DNA from: Lacinutrix sp. Hel_I_90
GTDB taxonomy: Bacteria > Bacteroidota > Bacteroidia > Flavobacteriales > Flavobacteriaceae
NCBI RefSeq assembly: GCF_000934685.1
Contig: NZ_JYNQ01000001.1
Location: 2,096,501 to 2,160,500, forward strand
DNA length: 64,000 nucleotides
Reading direction: 5' to 3'
Of the stretch, positions 36,397 through 46,067 are shown piece after piece. The notes beneath the pieces were generated by a model. The model was not told the origin of the DNA and did no database searches. It worked only from the letters and a program-made list of their open reading frames with translations. Numbering within the stretch: the first letter of the stretch is position 1; each line of letters begins with the position of its first letter. The translations under genes were made by a program, and so were the position numbers.

Positions 36397-37044
36397 ATGT
36401 TTCTTGAAAATACAGTAAATCAAAAAGAACAATTTGGTTGGATTGAAGTCATTTGTGGCTCAATGTTCTCAGGTAAAACTGAAGAACTCATTCGCAGACT
36501 TAAACGCGCCCAATTTGCTAAGCAAAAAGTAGAAATCTTTAAGCCTGCTATAGATGTGCGTTATGACGACGAAATGGTGGTCTCACATGATGCCAATGAA
36601 ATTCGTTCAACCCCAGTTCCAGCAGCTGCTAATATTCCTATTTTAGCAGATGGATGTGACGTGGTTGGAATTGACGAAGCTCAGTTTTTTGATGATGAAA
36701 TCGTTAGGGTATGCAATGATTTAGCAAACAAGGGGGTTCGCGTTATTGTCGCAGGATTAGACATGGATTTTAAAGGCAATCCTTTTGGCCCGATGCCAAA
36801 TCTAATGGCAACCGCCGAATATGTTACTAAAGTGCATGCGGTCTGCACCCGAACAGGGAATTTAGCACAATTTAGTTATAGAAAAAACAAAAGTGAAGAC
36901 CTTGTTCTTCTTGGTGAAACAGAGGAATATGAACCATTGAGTCGGGCGGCCTATTACAAAGCAACGATGCGTGAGAAAATAAGAACGATGAAGGTGAAAG
37001 ATGCTGAAGACCTTACTGCAAAACAAAAAAAACCAGATGCCTAA
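36397..37044 (+). CDS. tdk: Thymidine kinase (type II)
   Basis: It phosphorylates thymidine to dTMP in nucleotide salvage. It has 215 aa. Walker A is [15 protein letters not shown] (about residues 22-36) and Walker B is [12 protein letters not shown]. The lasso region near [25 protein letters not shown] binds the nucleoside. The zinc-site cysteines are partly replaced (VCTRTG is present but the second CxxC pair is not obvious). The stop overlaps the alr start by 8 bases. Confidence 0.93.
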   Translation: MFLENTVNQKEQFGWIEVICGSMFSGKTEELIRRLKRAQFAKQKVEIFKPAIDVRYDDEMVVSHDANEIRSTPVPAAANIPILADGCDVVGIDEAQFFDDEIVRVCNDLANKGVRVIVAGLDMDFKGNPFGPMPNLMATAEYVTKVHAVCTRTGNLAQFSYRKNKSEDLVLLGETEEYEPLSRAAYYKATMREKIRTMKVKDAEDLTAKQKKPDA

Positions 37045-38143
37045 AGCGCAGGAGACTATTCTCGAAATAGATTTAAAGTCATTAAAATACAATGTTGCCT
37101 TTATTAAATCTAAACTAAAAAACGACACCAAATTCTTGGCTGTTGTTAAAGCCTTTGCCTATGGTAGCGATACGGTCGAAATTGCAAAGTATCTTGAGCA
37201 TTTAGGCGTAGATTATTTTGCTGTTGCTTATGCCGATGAAGGCATTGCATTGCGTAAGGCTGGTATTCGCACACCCATTTTGGTATTACACCCGCTACCT
37301 TTTAATTTTAAAACATTAATAGAACACTGTTTAGAACCTAGTCTCTATTCGTCACGTGTTTTAAAAGCCTTTGTCGCGGTTGCAAAAGACTTAAAACAAA
37401 AAAATTATCCAGTACACATAAAGTTTAATACGGGTTTAAATAGACTAGGCTTTGCTGAATCTGAAACAGAAACCGTACTCAACATACTGGATAAAAATGA
37501 TGCTATTAAAGTAAAGTCGCTCTTTTCACATTTAGCTGCCAGCGAGGTTCTCGAAGAAAAAATGTTTACGCTAAACCAAATTGAAACCTTTAAAAGTATA
37601 GCAAAAAAAGTAACAAAAGGTTTAGGATACCAACCCTTACTGCATCAAAGTAATACTTCTGGTATTTTAAACTATCCCGAGGCACATTTCGATATGGTTC
37701 GAAGCGGCATTGGTTTATATGGTTTTGGTAATGATCCTAAATTTGACAGCTATTTAAAACCAATTGCAACCTTAAAAACTATTATTTCACAAATCCACAC
37801 CTTGAAGGTTGGCGATACTTTAGGCTACAACCGTGCGTTTAAAGCTACCGAACCAATAAAAACTGCAACCTTGCCTATTGGTCATGCAGATGGTATTAGT
37901 AGACAATTTGGAAATGGAAAAGGCTTTGTTTTTATTAATGGAAAAAAAGCAGCAATTCTTGGCAACGTTTGTATGGATATGATTATGGTAGACACTACCA
38001 ACATTGATTGTGAAGAAGGTGATGAGGTTATCGTTTTTGGTCCAGAACATACTGCAAACCAACTTTCTGGAAGTATTAATTCCATTTCATATGAAATCAT
38101 TACCGCTGTCTCTCAACGTGTAAAACGTGTGTTTCTTCGCTAA
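37037..38143 (+). CDS. alr: Alanine racemase
   Basis: This PLP enzyme makes D-alanine for peptidoglycan. The start at 37037 ([13 protein letters not shown]) is chosen because it gives the usual family N-terminus and an 8-base overlap with tdk; an earlier in-frame codon at 37001 would add 12 residues inside tdk. The protein has 368 aa. The PLP-binding Lys38 lies in [12 protein letters not shown] and the catalytic Tyr in the LGYNRAF region. C-terminal beta-domain motifs are [12 protein letters not shown] and GDEVIVFG. It is co-transcribed with tdk. Confidence 0.93.
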   Translation: MPKAQETILEIDLKSLKYNVAFIKSKLKNDTKFLAVVKAFAYGSDTVEIAKYLEHLGVDYFAVAYADEGIALRKAGIRTPILVLHPLPFNFKTLIEHCLEPSLYSSRVLKAFVAVAKDLKQKNYPVHIKFNTGLNRLGFAESETETVLNILDKNDAIKVKSLFSHLAASEVLEEKMFTLNQIETFKSIAKKVTKGLGYQPLLHQSNTSGILNYPEAHFDMVRSGIGLYGFGNDPKFDSYLKPIATLKTIISQIHTLKVGDTLGYNRAFKATEPIKTATLPIGHADGISRQFGNGKGFVFINGKKAAILGNVCMDMIMVDTTNIDCEEGDEVIVFGPEHTANQLSGSINSISYEIITAVSQRVKRVFLR

Positions 38144-38239
38144 TTATTTTTTAGGTTGTCTTAATTTTTTCTAATTTCGTTAAAAATCCAACGCAATTAA
38201 GACCTGTTTAAATGATTAACTAATTTAAAACTTAAAATA

Positions 38240-38641
38240 ATGCTTAAAGAATTTAAGAAATTTATTATGACAGGAAATGTCATAGATTTAGCTGTAGCCG
38301 TTTTATTAGCAGGAGCAATGAGTCTTGTAGTAAAAGGCTTCGTATCTGATATTATGATGCCTATTGTTGGTCATTTCTCCGGCGGATTAGATTTTGCTGA
38401 TATGAAAATCATACTTGACAATGCCGTAATTGCAGCAGATGGTACAGTTACTAAACCTGAAAATGCTATTATGTACGGAAAGTGGATTAATACCATAATA
38501 AATTTAATTATTGTAGGTTTCGTGTTATTCCTAATTGTTAAGGCTTACAACAAAACCAAAACACCACCTGCTCCCGCAGCACCAGCTGGTCCATCAGAAA
38601 TTGATTTACTTAAAGAAATTAGAGATGCTTTAAAAAAGTAA
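38240..38641 (+). CDS. mscL: Large-conductance mechanosensitive channel
   Basis: It is an emergency release valve that opens at high membrane tension. It has 133 aa. The N-terminal amphipathic helix (MLKEFKKFIMTGNVIDLAVAV) leads into TM1. The periplasmic loop (GGLDFADMKI ... AIMYGKWINTI), TM2 (INLIIVGFVLFLIVKAYN) and the C-terminal bundle helix (EIDLLKEIRDALK) follow in order. A proline/alanine linker (TPPAPAAPAGPS) joins the last two. It is followed by a strong terminator. Confidence 0.95.
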   Translation: MLKEFKKFIMTGNVIDLAVAVLLAGAMSLVVKGFVSDIMMPIVGHFSGGLDFADMKIILDNAVIAADGTVTKPENAIMYGKWINTIINLIIVGFVLFLIVKAYNKTKTPPAPAAPAGPSEIDLLKEIRDALKK

Positions 38642-38665
38642 TCTGTTTACATAAACTTAATATTA

Positions 38666-38697
38666 AATCGGTTGTGCCGTAGCACAACCGATTTTTT
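38666..38697 (+). terminator. Terminator after mscL
   Basis: A 12-bp perfect stem (AATCGGTTGTGC, loop CGTA, GCACAACCGATT) is followed by a T run. Confidence 0.92.
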
Positions 38698-38754
38698 GAG
38701 ATTTATTTTATGAAAATTTTATTGGGTTTTAAACTGTAAAACAGAGAAATATAA

Positions 38755-38762
38755 TAGCTTTG
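38755..38762 (+). promoter_or_regulatory. -7 promoter box of asd
   Basis: TAGCTTTG matches TAnnTTTG exactly, 62 bases upstream of the asd ATG. Confidence 0.4.
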
Positions 38763-38824
38763 TAACTTGTATTTATTATAAAATAAAATTTTCGTCTACA
38801 CGGAAATGAAAAAATAAATTATTT

Positions 38825-39814
38825 ATGAAATTAGCTGTAGTTGGTGTCACAGGCATGGTTGGCGAAGTAATGCGTAAAGTCTTAGAAGAACGCAATTTTA
38901 AAATTACAGAATTTATTCCTGTAGCTTCAGAAAAATCTGTTGGTAAAAAAATAACCTTCAAAAATAAGGAATGCACTATTGTTGGTCTTGAAACAGCTGT
39001 AGCGATGAAACCTGATGTTGCATTATTTTCTGCAGGTGGAAATACCGCTTTAGAATGGGCTCCAAAATTTGCGGCTGTTGGTACGACGGTTATCGATAAT
39101 TCTTCAGCTTTCAGAATGGATCATGATAAAAAATTAATTGTGCCAGAAATTAATGCTTCAGCTTTAACTAAAAATGATAAAATCATAGCGAACCCTAATT
39201 GCTCAACCATTCAAATGGTTATGGCATTAGCCCCGTTGCACAAAAAATATAAAATTAAACGTATCGTTGTTTCTACCTACCAATCCATTTCTGGAACTGG
39301 CGTAAAAGCTGTTCAACAATTAGAAAATGAATTAGCAGGCATAAAAGGAGAAATGGCATACCATTATCCTATAAACAGAAACGCCATTCCACATTGTGAT
39401 GTTTTTGAAGAGAATGGGTACACAAAAGAAGAAATGAAATTGGTTCGTGAGACACAAAAAATTCTCGATGATAAAACCATTGCTGTTACAGCGACAGCTG
39501 TGCGTATTCCAACTGCTGGCGGACACAGTGAGGCGGTGAATGTGGAATTTGAAAACGATTTTGATATTAATGAGGTCAGACAGCTATTAAGCCAGACTGA
39601 TGGAGTTACCGTGCAAGATAATTTAGACACAAATACCTATCCTATGCCATTATACGCCAATGGAAAAGATGATGTTTTTGTTGGTCGTATTCGTCGTGAT
39701 GGATCGCAACCTAATACTTTAAACCTGTGGATTGTTAGTGATAATTTACGAAAAGGTGCTGCTACAAATACCGTGCAGATTGCCGAGTACCTAGTAAACA
39801 ACAATCTTATATAG
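38825..39814 (+). CDS. asd: Aspartate-semialdehyde dehydrogenase
   Basis: It reduces aspartyl phosphate to aspartate semialdehyde, the branch point to lysine, diaminopimelate, threonine and methionine. It has 329 aa. The NADP-binding GVTGMVGEVM is at residues 7-16 and the catalytic Cys126 is in IANPNCSTIQ. The active-site His lies in RIPTAGGHSEAVNVEF. It is flanked on both sides by terminators, so it is a single-gene transcript. Confidence 0.95.
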   Translation: MKLAVVGVTGMVGEVMRKVLEERNFKITEFIPVASEKSVGKKITFKNKECTIVGLETAVAMKPDVALFSAGGNTALEWAPKFAAVGTTVIDNSSAFRMDHDKKLIVPEINASALTKNDKIIANPNCSTIQMVMALAPLHKKYKIKRIVVSTYQSISGTGVKAVQQLENELAGIKGEMAYHYPINRNAIPHCDVFEENGYTKEEMKLVRETQKILDDKTIAVTATAVRIPTAGGHSEAVNVEFENDFDINEVRQLLSQTDGVTVQDNLDTNTYPMPLYANGKDDVFVGRIRRDGSQPNTLNLWIVSDNLRKGAATNTVQIAEYLVNNNLI

Positions 39815-39838
39815 CTTTTTTAATTATAGCCTGAGGCT

Positions 39839-39876
39839 AAAAAAGCGCTTGTGTACAAATCACAAGCGCTTTTTTG
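39839..39876 (+). terminator. Terminator after asd
   Basis: A 15-bp perfect stem (AAAAAAGCGCTTGTG and CACAAGCGCTTTTTT) with a 7-base loop (TACAAAT). Confidence 0.9.
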
Positions 39877-39907
39877 TTTACATTTATGTCCTTAAAACTA
39901 AAATTTC

Positions 39908-42070
39908 ATGAAAAAAACAGCACTTTGCTTACTAACATTTTTACTGATTATGTCTTGTAAAGAAGAACAAAAAACACGAAAAGAAATCACAATAGACTAC
40001 CCGAAAACGGAAACAGTAGATACTGTAACAAACTATTTTGGAACCGAAATTAAAGATCCTTATCGTTGGTTAGAAGAGGACAGAAGCGCTGAGACCGAAG
40101 CCTGGGTAAAAGCACAAAATAAAACGACTTTTGGCTATTTAGAGGCCATCCCCTTTCGCGAGGAATTAAAAGCCCGTCTAGAAAAATTATGGAATTACGA
40201 AAAAATAGGCGCGCCTTTTAAAGAAGGCGATTACACCTATTTTTATAAAAATAATGGGCTTCAGAATCAATATGTGATCTACCGATATAAAACTGGGGAA
40301 GCTCCAGAAACAGCGACTATCTTTCTAGATCCAAACACCTTTAAAGAAGATGGCACCATTTCTCTTGGAGGACTAAGTTTTTCTAAAGACGGAAAAACCT
40401 TAGCCTATTCAATTTCTGAAGGCGGAAGCGATTGGCGAAAAATCTTGATCATGAATGCTGAAACCAAAGCAATAATTGGAGACACCATAATCGATGTTAA
40501 ATTTAGTGGCATGTCTTGGTATAAAAACGAAGGCTTTTACTATTCTAGCTACGATAAGCCTAAAGGGAGCGAATTATCTGCAAAAACAGATCAGCACAAA
40601 GTATACTATCACAAATTAGGAACGTCACAAAAAGACGATGACATCATTTATGGCAATACGCCAGAAGAAAAGCACAGATACATTTCTGGTAGTGTGACCG
40701 AAGATAACAGGTATTTACTAATATCGCCGCGTAGCTCAACGTCAGGTAATAAATTATATATAAAAGATTTAACGCAGCCTAACTCAAAATTCATTGAAAT
40801 TATGGGTGACACAGACAGCAATACGTATGTTATTGAAAACGTAGGAACCACCTTGTATTTAGTGACCAATCGTGAGGCGCCAAACCAGAAGATTGTAACA
40901 GTTGATGCCTCTAATCCAACACCAGACCAATGGAAAGATTTTATTCCGGAAACCGAAAACGTCCTGAGTCCATCTACTGCAGGTGGCTACTTTTTTGCCG
41001 AATATATGGTAGACGCTGTCTCTAAAGTAATGCAATATGACTATACAGGAAAGTTAGTGCGAGACGTTGAATTGCCTGGCCTAGGATCTGTTGGAGGGTT
41101 TAGTGCCAAAAAGGAAGAAAAAGAATTGTATTACTCCTTTACAAATTATGTAACTCCTGGAAATATTTATAACTATGATATTGAAAAAGGAACTTCAGAG
41201 CTATACCGCAAGCCGGCCATAGATTTCAATCCAGAAGACTATGAAAGTAATCAGGTGTTTTACACTTCAAAAGATGGCACAAAAGTACCAATGATTATTA
41301 CACATAAAAAAGGAATCGTTCTTAACGGACAAAACCCGACCATTCTTTATGGTTACGGTGGATTCAATGTTAGTTTAACCCCTGGATTTAGCATCACCAA
41401 TGCTGTATGGATGGAACAAGGCGGCATTTATGCTGTACCAAACTTACGAGGCGGTGGAGAATATGGCAGAGCATGGCACGACGCCGGGACACAATTAAAA
41501 AAACAAAATGTGTTTGATGATTTTATTGCTGCTGCTGAGTACCTTATAGACAAAAAATATACCTCATCAGCCTATCTAGCGATTAGTGGTGGCTCTAATG
41601 GCGGATTGTTAGTTGGTGCAACAATGACCCAACGTCCTGATTTAATGAAGGTCGCCTTACCAGCGGTAGGTGTTTTAGACATGTTGCGTTATCACACCTT
41701 TACAGCAGGCGCCGGTTGGGCTTACGATTATGGCACAGCCGAAGACAGTAAAGAAATGTTTGACTATTTAAAAGGCTACTCGCCAGTTCATAATGTAAAA
41801 GCAGGAGTACACTATCCCGCAACCTTAATTACCACAGGGGATCATGATGACCGTGTGGTACCAGCACATAGCTTTAAGTTTGCTGCTGAGTTACAGAGCA
41901 AACAAACAGGAAATAACCCAACACTCATTCGTATTGAGACAGATGCCGGACATGGTGCAGGAACACCAGTAAGTAAAACGATAGAACAAGCCGCAGATAT
42001 TTTTGGCTTCACCTTATACAATATGGGTTTTGATGTGCTGCCAACCAAAATAGAAACGTTTAAAGATTAA
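39908..42070 (+). CDS. Prolyl oligopeptidase family S9A serine peptidase (lipoprotein)
   Basis: It cleaves short peptides after proline. It has 720 aa with a lipobox Cys17 (IMSCKEE), so it is exported and lipid-anchored. A beta-propeller gate domain (~residues 75-430) lies between the first strands and the C-terminal alpha/beta hydrolase. Catalytic Ser563 sits in SGGSNGGLL, Asp in [11 protein letters not shown] and His in DAGHGAGTP. The N-terminal segment [22 protein letters not shown] is diagnostic of the S9A family. It may help use of peptides from extracellular proteolysis. Confidence 0.93.
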   Translation: MKKTALCLLTFLLIMSCKEEQKTRKEITIDYPKTETVDTVTNYFGTEIKDPYRWLEEDRSAETEAWVKAQNKTTFGYLEAIPFREELKARLEKLWNYEKIGAPFKEGDYTYFYKNNGLQNQYVIYRYKTGEAPETATIFLDPNTFKEDGTISLGGLSFSKDGKTLAYSISEGGSDWRKILIMNAETKAIIGDTIIDVKFSGMSWYKNEGFYYSSYDKPKGSELSAKTDQHKVYYHKLGTSQKDDDIIYGNTPEEKHRYISGSVTEDNRYLLISPRSSTSGNKLYIKDLTQPNSKFIEIMGDTDSNTYVIENVGTTLYLVTNREAPNQKIVTVDASNPTPDQWKDFIPETENVLSPSTAGGYFFAEYMVDAVSKVMQYDYTGKLVRDVELPGLGSVGGFSAKKEEKELYYSFTNYVTPGNIYNYDIEKGTSELYRKPAIDFNPEDYESNQVFYTSKDGTKVPMIITHKKGIVLNGQNPTILYGYGGFNVSLTPGFSITNAVWMEQGGIYAVPNLRGGGEYGRAWHDAGTQLKKQNVFDDFIAAAEYLIDKKYTSSAYLAISGGSNGGLLVGATMTQRPDLMKVALPAVGVLDMLRYHTFTAGAGWAYDYGTAEDSKEMFDYLKGYSPVHNVKAGVHYPATLITTGDHDDRVVPAHSFKFAAELQSKQTGNNPTLIRIETDAGHGAGTPVSKTIEQAADIFGFTLYNMGFDVLPTKIETFKD

Positions 42071-42103
42071 TTCTAAAAAGCATAATTATAAAATACAATT
42101 TTT

Positions 42104-42139
42104 AAAAGGGTTCCGCCTATGTTTGGCGCAACCCTTTTT
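42104..42139 (+). terminator. Terminator after the prolyl oligopeptidase gene
   Basis: A long hairpin pairs AAAAGGGTT (42104-42112) with AACCC plus T run (42130-42139). CGCC/GGCG inner pairs extend it. Confidence 0.85.
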
Positions 42140-42143
42140 ATAG

Positions 42144-42151
42144 TATTTTTG
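42144..42151 (+). promoter_or_regulatory. -7 promoter box of the 42180 gene
   Basis: TATTTTTG matches TAnnTTTG exactly and ends 28 bases before the ATG, right after the preceding terminator. Confidence 0.4.
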
Positions 42152-42179
42152 CCTGAATTTTTTAAAAAACCTATCTTAT

Positions 42180-43433
42180 ATGAAAAAACTATTATCAATA
42201 GCTGCTATATTTTGCGCAACGCTATCTCATGCACAAAAAGCAGATGTAACTTCTCAAGCAGTAACCGCTTCTTTTGAGCAACCTGATTTTCTTAAAAATA
42301 CTAAAACCTTCAGTTATACCATTCAAGATGATGGCGCCTATTGGAATTACACGCCAACCGAAGCATTCCCTGCATTAGCCTCTAATACAGATGGCTTAAA
42401 ATTAAGTGGTTTACAACAAGTAAACGAAAATGGAGATCTACAAATCATCGTTGGTTTTTCCGGTAACCAACTTAAAACAGGACAAGCTGAACTTATTTTA
42501 AATGGCTCGTACCTTATTATGGTTTTAGATAAAAACGATAAGTTATTACTTACAATTGAAGATGTTGTTGAAAAACATGTTACTGACAATCCCGAAAAAT
42601 ATAGCATGGCCAATAGGGATACCAGAAATGTTGCTAAAGCAAAAATTGTCACAGAACATGTAGAGAATTTACTTAAAAATTATGAACATTTATTTTCTGG
42701 GAGTGCAGATTTAAAAATACCTTTCGGTGTCTTTAAAAAAACCAAGGATGATGCTGCAGAGCGTTTTACTGTAGCGTCTCAACCTTTAATCGATGCCATA
42801 ATAGCAAACACTAATGATACCGCTAACTTAGATAAAGCCATAGCGTTTTGGAAGGCTCAACTAGACGTTGATTTTGGGAAAAAAGTAAAAGACAAAATAA
42901 AGCATCGAGTAATTTATGCCAATTTAACCTCTGCTAGTTTGTTAAAAAAAGATTTAGAAGCGGCAAACAACTATTTAGAATTAGTTAAAGATAATACTGG
43001 CTTTTTCGACTTGTGGACTTCAGATTATAAACCGGTATTCAGTCGTTTTGAAAGCGCTAAAACACTTGAAAGCCCCGAAAATTTAATCACTGTTAAGGTA
43101 ACGCCTAACTCGGCTTATCTTCTAACGATTCCAGCGGGAATTTATACTTATAAAGAAAAAGATCCCATCACCTATTCTAAAATAGAGATTCAAAATTTCG
43201 TTCCTAATGTTCTGTCTGGAATCGCGTCCTTAGACCTTTACGTTAAACCCGAAATTTATATTTATGAAAATGATGTAAAAACCTTACGCCATTTTGGCGA
43301 CGGAAAGAATGTCATTACAACTAATGAAGGGGATGAAATTATTTTTAAAGTTTATAAAGGCGAATACAAAGCCTGTATAAAACAAGAAGATGGCACCTAC
43401 AAAATATACAATAGCAATATTGTTGTTGAATAG
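42180..43433 (+). CDS. Exported protein of unknown function (417 aa)
   Basis: It has a cleavable signal peptide (MKKLLSIAAIFCATLSHAQ, cut after HA). No lipobox or T9SS tail is visible, so a periplasmic protein is predicted. The N-terminal ~110 residues look like beta strands (FSYTIQDDGAYWNY, LQIIVGFSGNQL, ELILNGSYLIMVLDKNDKLLLTIED). The middle (~130-290) is helical (YEHLFSGSADLKIPFGVFKKTKDD, ASLLKKDLEAANNYLELVKD) and the end is again beta-rich (VLSGIASLDLYVKPEIYIYE). I do not recognise a family. It is flanked by terminators and is monocistronic. Confidence 0.8.
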   Translation: MKKLLSIAAIFCATLSHAQKADVTSQAVTASFEQPDFLKNTKTFSYTIQDDGAYWNYTPTEAFPALASNTDGLKLSGLQQVNENGDLQIIVGFSGNQLKTGQAELILNGSYLIMVLDKNDKLLLTIEDVVEKHVTDNPEKYSMANRDTRNVAKAKIVTEHVENLLKNYEHLFSGSADLKIPFGVFKKTKDDAAERFTVASQPLIDAIIANTNDTANLDKAIAFWKAQLDVDFGKKVKDKIKHRVIYANLTSASLLKKDLEAANNYLELVKDNTGFFDLWTSDYKPVFSRFESAKTLESPENLITVKVTPNSAYLLTIPAGIYTYKEKDPITYSKIEIQNFVPNVLSGIASLDLYVKPEIYIYENDVKTLRHFGDGKNVITTNEGDEIIFKVYKGEYKACIKQEDGTYKIYNSNIVVE

Positions 43434-43460
43434 TCATTCTATCCCTTTGATTAAAAAAAG

Positions 43461-43488
43461 AGTCGTTCTAATTTAGAACGACTTTTTT
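43461..43488 (+). terminator. Terminator after the 42180 gene
   Basis: A 10-bp perfect stem (AGTCGTTCTA, loop ATT, TAGAACGACT) runs into a T tract. Confidence 0.9.
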
Positions 43489-43492
43489 GTTT

Positions 43493-43500
43493 TATTTTTG
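43493..43500 (+). promoter_or_regulatory. -7 promoter box of the ABC ATPase gene
   Basis: TATTTTTG is an exact match to TAnnTTTG and ends 7 bases before the ATG at 43508, so the transcript should be leaderless or nearly so. Confidence 0.4.
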
Positions 43501-43507
43501 CTTGACC

Positions 43508-44419
43508 ATGTTAAAAGTAAAAAACCTCTCTTTTTCTTATCAAAAAACACCGGTTTTAAAAAACCTTTCTTTTCAAGCTGAACCAGGGGAGTCTATCGCT
43601 ATCATTGGCGAAAGTGGCTCTGGAAAAAGCACCTTATTAAAAGTGTTACGTGGTGAATACGATTTAGATCACGGACAAATATTTTGGAAAACTGAAGCCA
43701 TTCTAGGACCTAAATATAATCTAGTTATTGGTAACGATTTCATGAAATACGTCGCCCAAGAATTTGAACTCATGCCTTTTATTTCTGTAGCAGAAAACAT
43801 AGGAAAACACCTGTCTAACTTTTATAAAGAGGAGAAGCAACAACGTGTTGACGAATTACTTGATGTTGTAGAATTAAAAGCTTTTGCAAATACTAAAGTA
43901 AAACGCTTAAGTGGCGGACAAAAACAGCGGGTCGCTTTGGCGAGAGCGTTAGCTAATGCGCCCGAGATTCTATTATTAGATGAGCCATTTAGCCATATTG
44001 ATAATTTTAAAAAACAATCGTTACGTCGGAATGTTTTTAGCTATCTAAAAGAAAAAAACATCACCTGTATTGTAGCGACTCATGATAAAGACGATGTTTT
44101 GGGTTTTGCAGACCGGATGTTTGTTTTAAATAATAATAAAATTGAAGCAAACGAGACTCCTGAACATTTATATAAAAATCCTAAAACACCATTAATCGCA
44201 GCCTTCTTTGGGGAGTTTAATGTTATAAATGGCACTATTGTCTATGCCCACCAGCTAAAAATGATAACGCATTCTCCTTTAAAAGTAACAGTAAAACAAA
44301 GCTATTTTAAAGGTGCTTATTATTTAATTGAAGCAGATTTGGATGGTGAAACCGTGTTTTTTGAGAGTAAAAAAGATCTAAAAATCAATTCTTCCCTTTA
44401 TTTAGAAATCATAAAATAG
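43508..44419 (+). CDS. ABC transporter ATP-binding protein
   Basis: This 303-aa nucleotide-binding subunit starts at the ATG at 43508 (MLKVKNLSFSYQ), which begins the conserved first strand; an earlier in-frame codon at 43487 would add seven hydrophobic residues. Walker A is GESGSGKST, the signature is RLSGGQKQRVALARAL, Walker B is EILLLDEPF and the H-loop is IVATHDKDD. The C-terminal ~60 residues (GTIVYAHQLKMITHSPLK) look like a TOBE-like regulatory domain, as in PotA/FbpC/MalK-type importers. No permease is adjacent. Its 3' end overlaps the convergent PPTase by 11 bases. Confidence 0.88.
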   Translation: MLKVKNLSFSYQKTPVLKNLSFQAEPGESIAIIGESGSGKSTLLKVLRGEYDLDHGQIFWKTEAILGPKYNLVIGNDFMKYVAQEFELMPFISVAENIGKHLSNFYKEEKQQRVDELLDVVELKAFANTKVKRLSGGQKQRVALARALANAPEILLLDEPFSHIDNFKKQSLRRNVFSYLKEKNITCIVATHDKDDVLGFADRMFVLNNNKIEANETPEHLYKNPKTPLIAAFFGEFNVINGTIVYAHQLKMITHSPLKVTVKQSYFKGAYYLIEADLDGETVFFESKKDLKINSSLYLEIIK

Positions 44420-44984
44420 AGTAAGAACTAAAACTCCCATGATGTGAGAAAGAAATAGATATATCTAATTCTTGTGACTCTAGAAATAATATTGGCACTC
44501 CTAAACTATCTTTTCTAAGTTCCAAAAAATCAATATTTAAAGACTCTAACAATTTTTTTTTGAGTGTTTTGCTTTGTGTTTTATAATCTAAGCTTTCAAC
44601 TTTAAACCATGCACTTTTAAAATAATGTTCAGGTTCTAAAGTCGCAATAGAATGAATAAACTCCTCTGTAGCCATTGACAGTGTAAAATATAGGTTTCCA
44701 TCAATAGTAACTTGCCCTTTATTATTATAAAACAACTCACACTCCAACCGTTTCGGATTAAAAAACCGTTTCCCAAACTGCTGTACATTCACTTTATAAG
44801 CCGCTTCTTTCATACTCCAAAGCAACCAAACCACTTGGTATTGGTCTTTAGAATTAGAAATAAGTTGTTGTTCTTTTTTAGTAAATACTTTGTCTAAAAA
44901 ACGCTGGTATCTTTTACCATCTCGATAGCTATCGGGAGAATCTTTAGCCGCTTGTTTTAAATCAATAATGTCATTGCCAATCAT
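44409..44984 (-). CDS. 4'-phosphopantetheinyl transferase
   Basis: It transfers the phosphopantetheine arm from CoA to carrier-protein serines. It has 191 aa. The N-terminal GNDIIDLK and the magnesium/CoA motif WSMKEAAYKVN are the two PPTase signatures. At this size it lies between AcpS (~125 aa) and Sfp (~225 aa). It follows the cluster ACP with a 4-base ATGA overlap, so it is likely dedicated to activating that ACP. It is the last gene of the polyketide cluster. Confidence 0.88.
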   Translation of the reverse strand: MIGNDIIDLKQAAKDSPDSYRDGKRYQRFLDKVFTKKEQQLISNSKDQYQVVWLLWSMKEAAYKVNVQQFGKRFFNPKRLECELFYNNKGQVTIDGNLYFTLSMATEEFIHSIATLEPEHYFKSAWFKVESLDYKTQSKTLKKKLLESLNIDFLELRKDSLGVPILFLESQELDISISFSHHGSFSSYSIL

Positions 44985-45235
44985 TTAGCAGCTAACTTTT
45001 CATTTACAAGGTCCATGGCTGCTTTTACGGAGATCATTTTTTCCATATCGTCATTTTCAATGCGAATGTCAAATTCATCTTCGACATCTAAGATTACATC
45101 TACTAAATTGGCAGAGTTTATTTTTAAATCGTTAATGAAATCTGTGTTTTCATTAAGATTTTTAAAGGCGTCTTCGTCTTGAATATAAGGTTGGACGATG
45201 GTTTTTAATTTGGCGATTAGTGTGTCTTTGGTCAT
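44981..45235 (-). CDS. Acyl carrier protein of the polyketide cluster
   Basis: This 84-aa ACP-like protein has acidic helix II (VILDVEDEFDIRIENDDMEK). The expected modification site is Ser41, but its context is KINSANLVDV instead of the canonical GxDSL. This is a specialised ACP distinct from AcpP (2874-3107). It is coupled to a phosphopantetheinyl transferase by a 4-base overlap, which supports functional modification. It is predicted to carry the acyl intermediates made by the cluster KAS, SDR and dehydratase. Confidence 0.88.
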   Translation of the reverse strand: MTKDTLIAKLKTIVQPYIQDEDAFKNLNENTDFINDLKINSANLVDVILDVEDEFDIRIENDDMEKMISVKAAMDLVNEKLAAK

Positions 45236-45701
45236 ATTTATTTCTAAGAAAATAATATTCTTTTTAGTTTAAGGGTTTTAGTAAATATAAGAAAAACACT
45301 TCGACAAGCTCAGTGTGACATTCATAATTTTATTTGTCAATGTCGATAGCAACTTGATTTAGTTGTATAGACAAAACAGGAACTAAATGTCAGTCTGAGA
45401 TAGCCTGTACTGAGCGTAGTCGAAGTACCGAAGACTGCCTTAATTATGTCTAGTAGCACTTCGACAAGCTCAGTGTGACAACGGTACTCCTAATTGGCTG
45501 TTATATTACATATTATGATCACTTCGATACTTTAATAATTATGTCTGCTTTCACTTCGACAAGCTCAGTGTGACATTATAGATTTATTTGTCTATTTCGG
45601 TTTTTGTTTAATTTCGTTCTAAAGACAAAGCTGGAACTAGAAGTCAGTCTGAGCCTGTCGAAGACTTGATTAATGAAATCTATTTGCACTTCGATAATTA
45701 A
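45236..45701. repeat. Repeat-filled gap: REP/MITE-like elements, left block
   Basis: This 466-base gap has no gene. It holds three exact copies of a 24-base repeat beginning CACTTCGACAAGCTC (45297-45320, 45457-45480, 45552-45575), all on the + strand. Two inverted partners read GTCAGTCTGAG... (45389-45435 and 45643-45665). Each forward arm plus its inverted partner could fold as a long hairpin; inside, TTTGTCT and AGACAAA also pair. The segment 45491-45655 is a direct repeat of 46068-46215. Confidence 0.85.
45491..45655 (+). repeat. Direct repeat flanking the GIY-YIG gene, left copy
   Basis: It is near-identical to 46068-46215. The left copy carries a 17-base extra segment (about 45604-45620) and a few substitutions. 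Together the two copies bracket the GIY-YIG gene at 45702-46007. Confidence 0.85.
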
Positions 45702-46007
45702 CTAAATACGGTTATTATTTTGAGTATAGTTTTTTGAGAATTCAATCAAATCTTGCCAATTTTCATCAATCAATGCTTTTTTCTTCCTTTGAGACCATCC
45801 TTTTATTTGCTTTTCAATTTTAATAGCTTCTTTTGGGTTTTCACAGGGTAAATACCAAAGTAGCTTAACAGGTAATCTAGACGCTGTATACGATTCTTTT
45901 TTGTGACCAGATTTATGTTGCATGAGTCGTCTTTCTAAATCGTTCGTCATTCCTGTATAATAGGTTTTATCTGCGCATGAAAGGATATAGACGTAATAGA
46001 ATTTCAT
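45702..46007 (-). CDS. GIY-YIG nuclease-domain protein
   Basis: This 101-aa single-domain protein of the small UvrC/YhbQ-like group has the GIY-YIG core visible as YYVYILSCADKTYYTGMT. The catalytic Arg is in DLERRLMQH and the metal-binding Glu in AIKIEKQIKGWSQRKK. Target DNA is unknown. It is embedded in repeats on both sides and sits between the cluster KAS and ACP genes, although no biosynthetic role is expected. Its position within repeats suggests it could be part of a mobile or repeat-spreading unit. Confidence 0.88.
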   Translation of the reverse strand: MKFYYVYILSCADKTYYTGMTNDLERRLMQHKSGHKKESYTASRLPVKLLWYLPCENPKEAIKIEKQIKGWSQRKKKALIDENWQDLIEFSKNYTQNNNRI

Positions 46008-46067
46008 TTTAATAATTCTTTATTTGGATTATACACTTCGACAAGCTCAGTGTGACAGCTTAACTTA

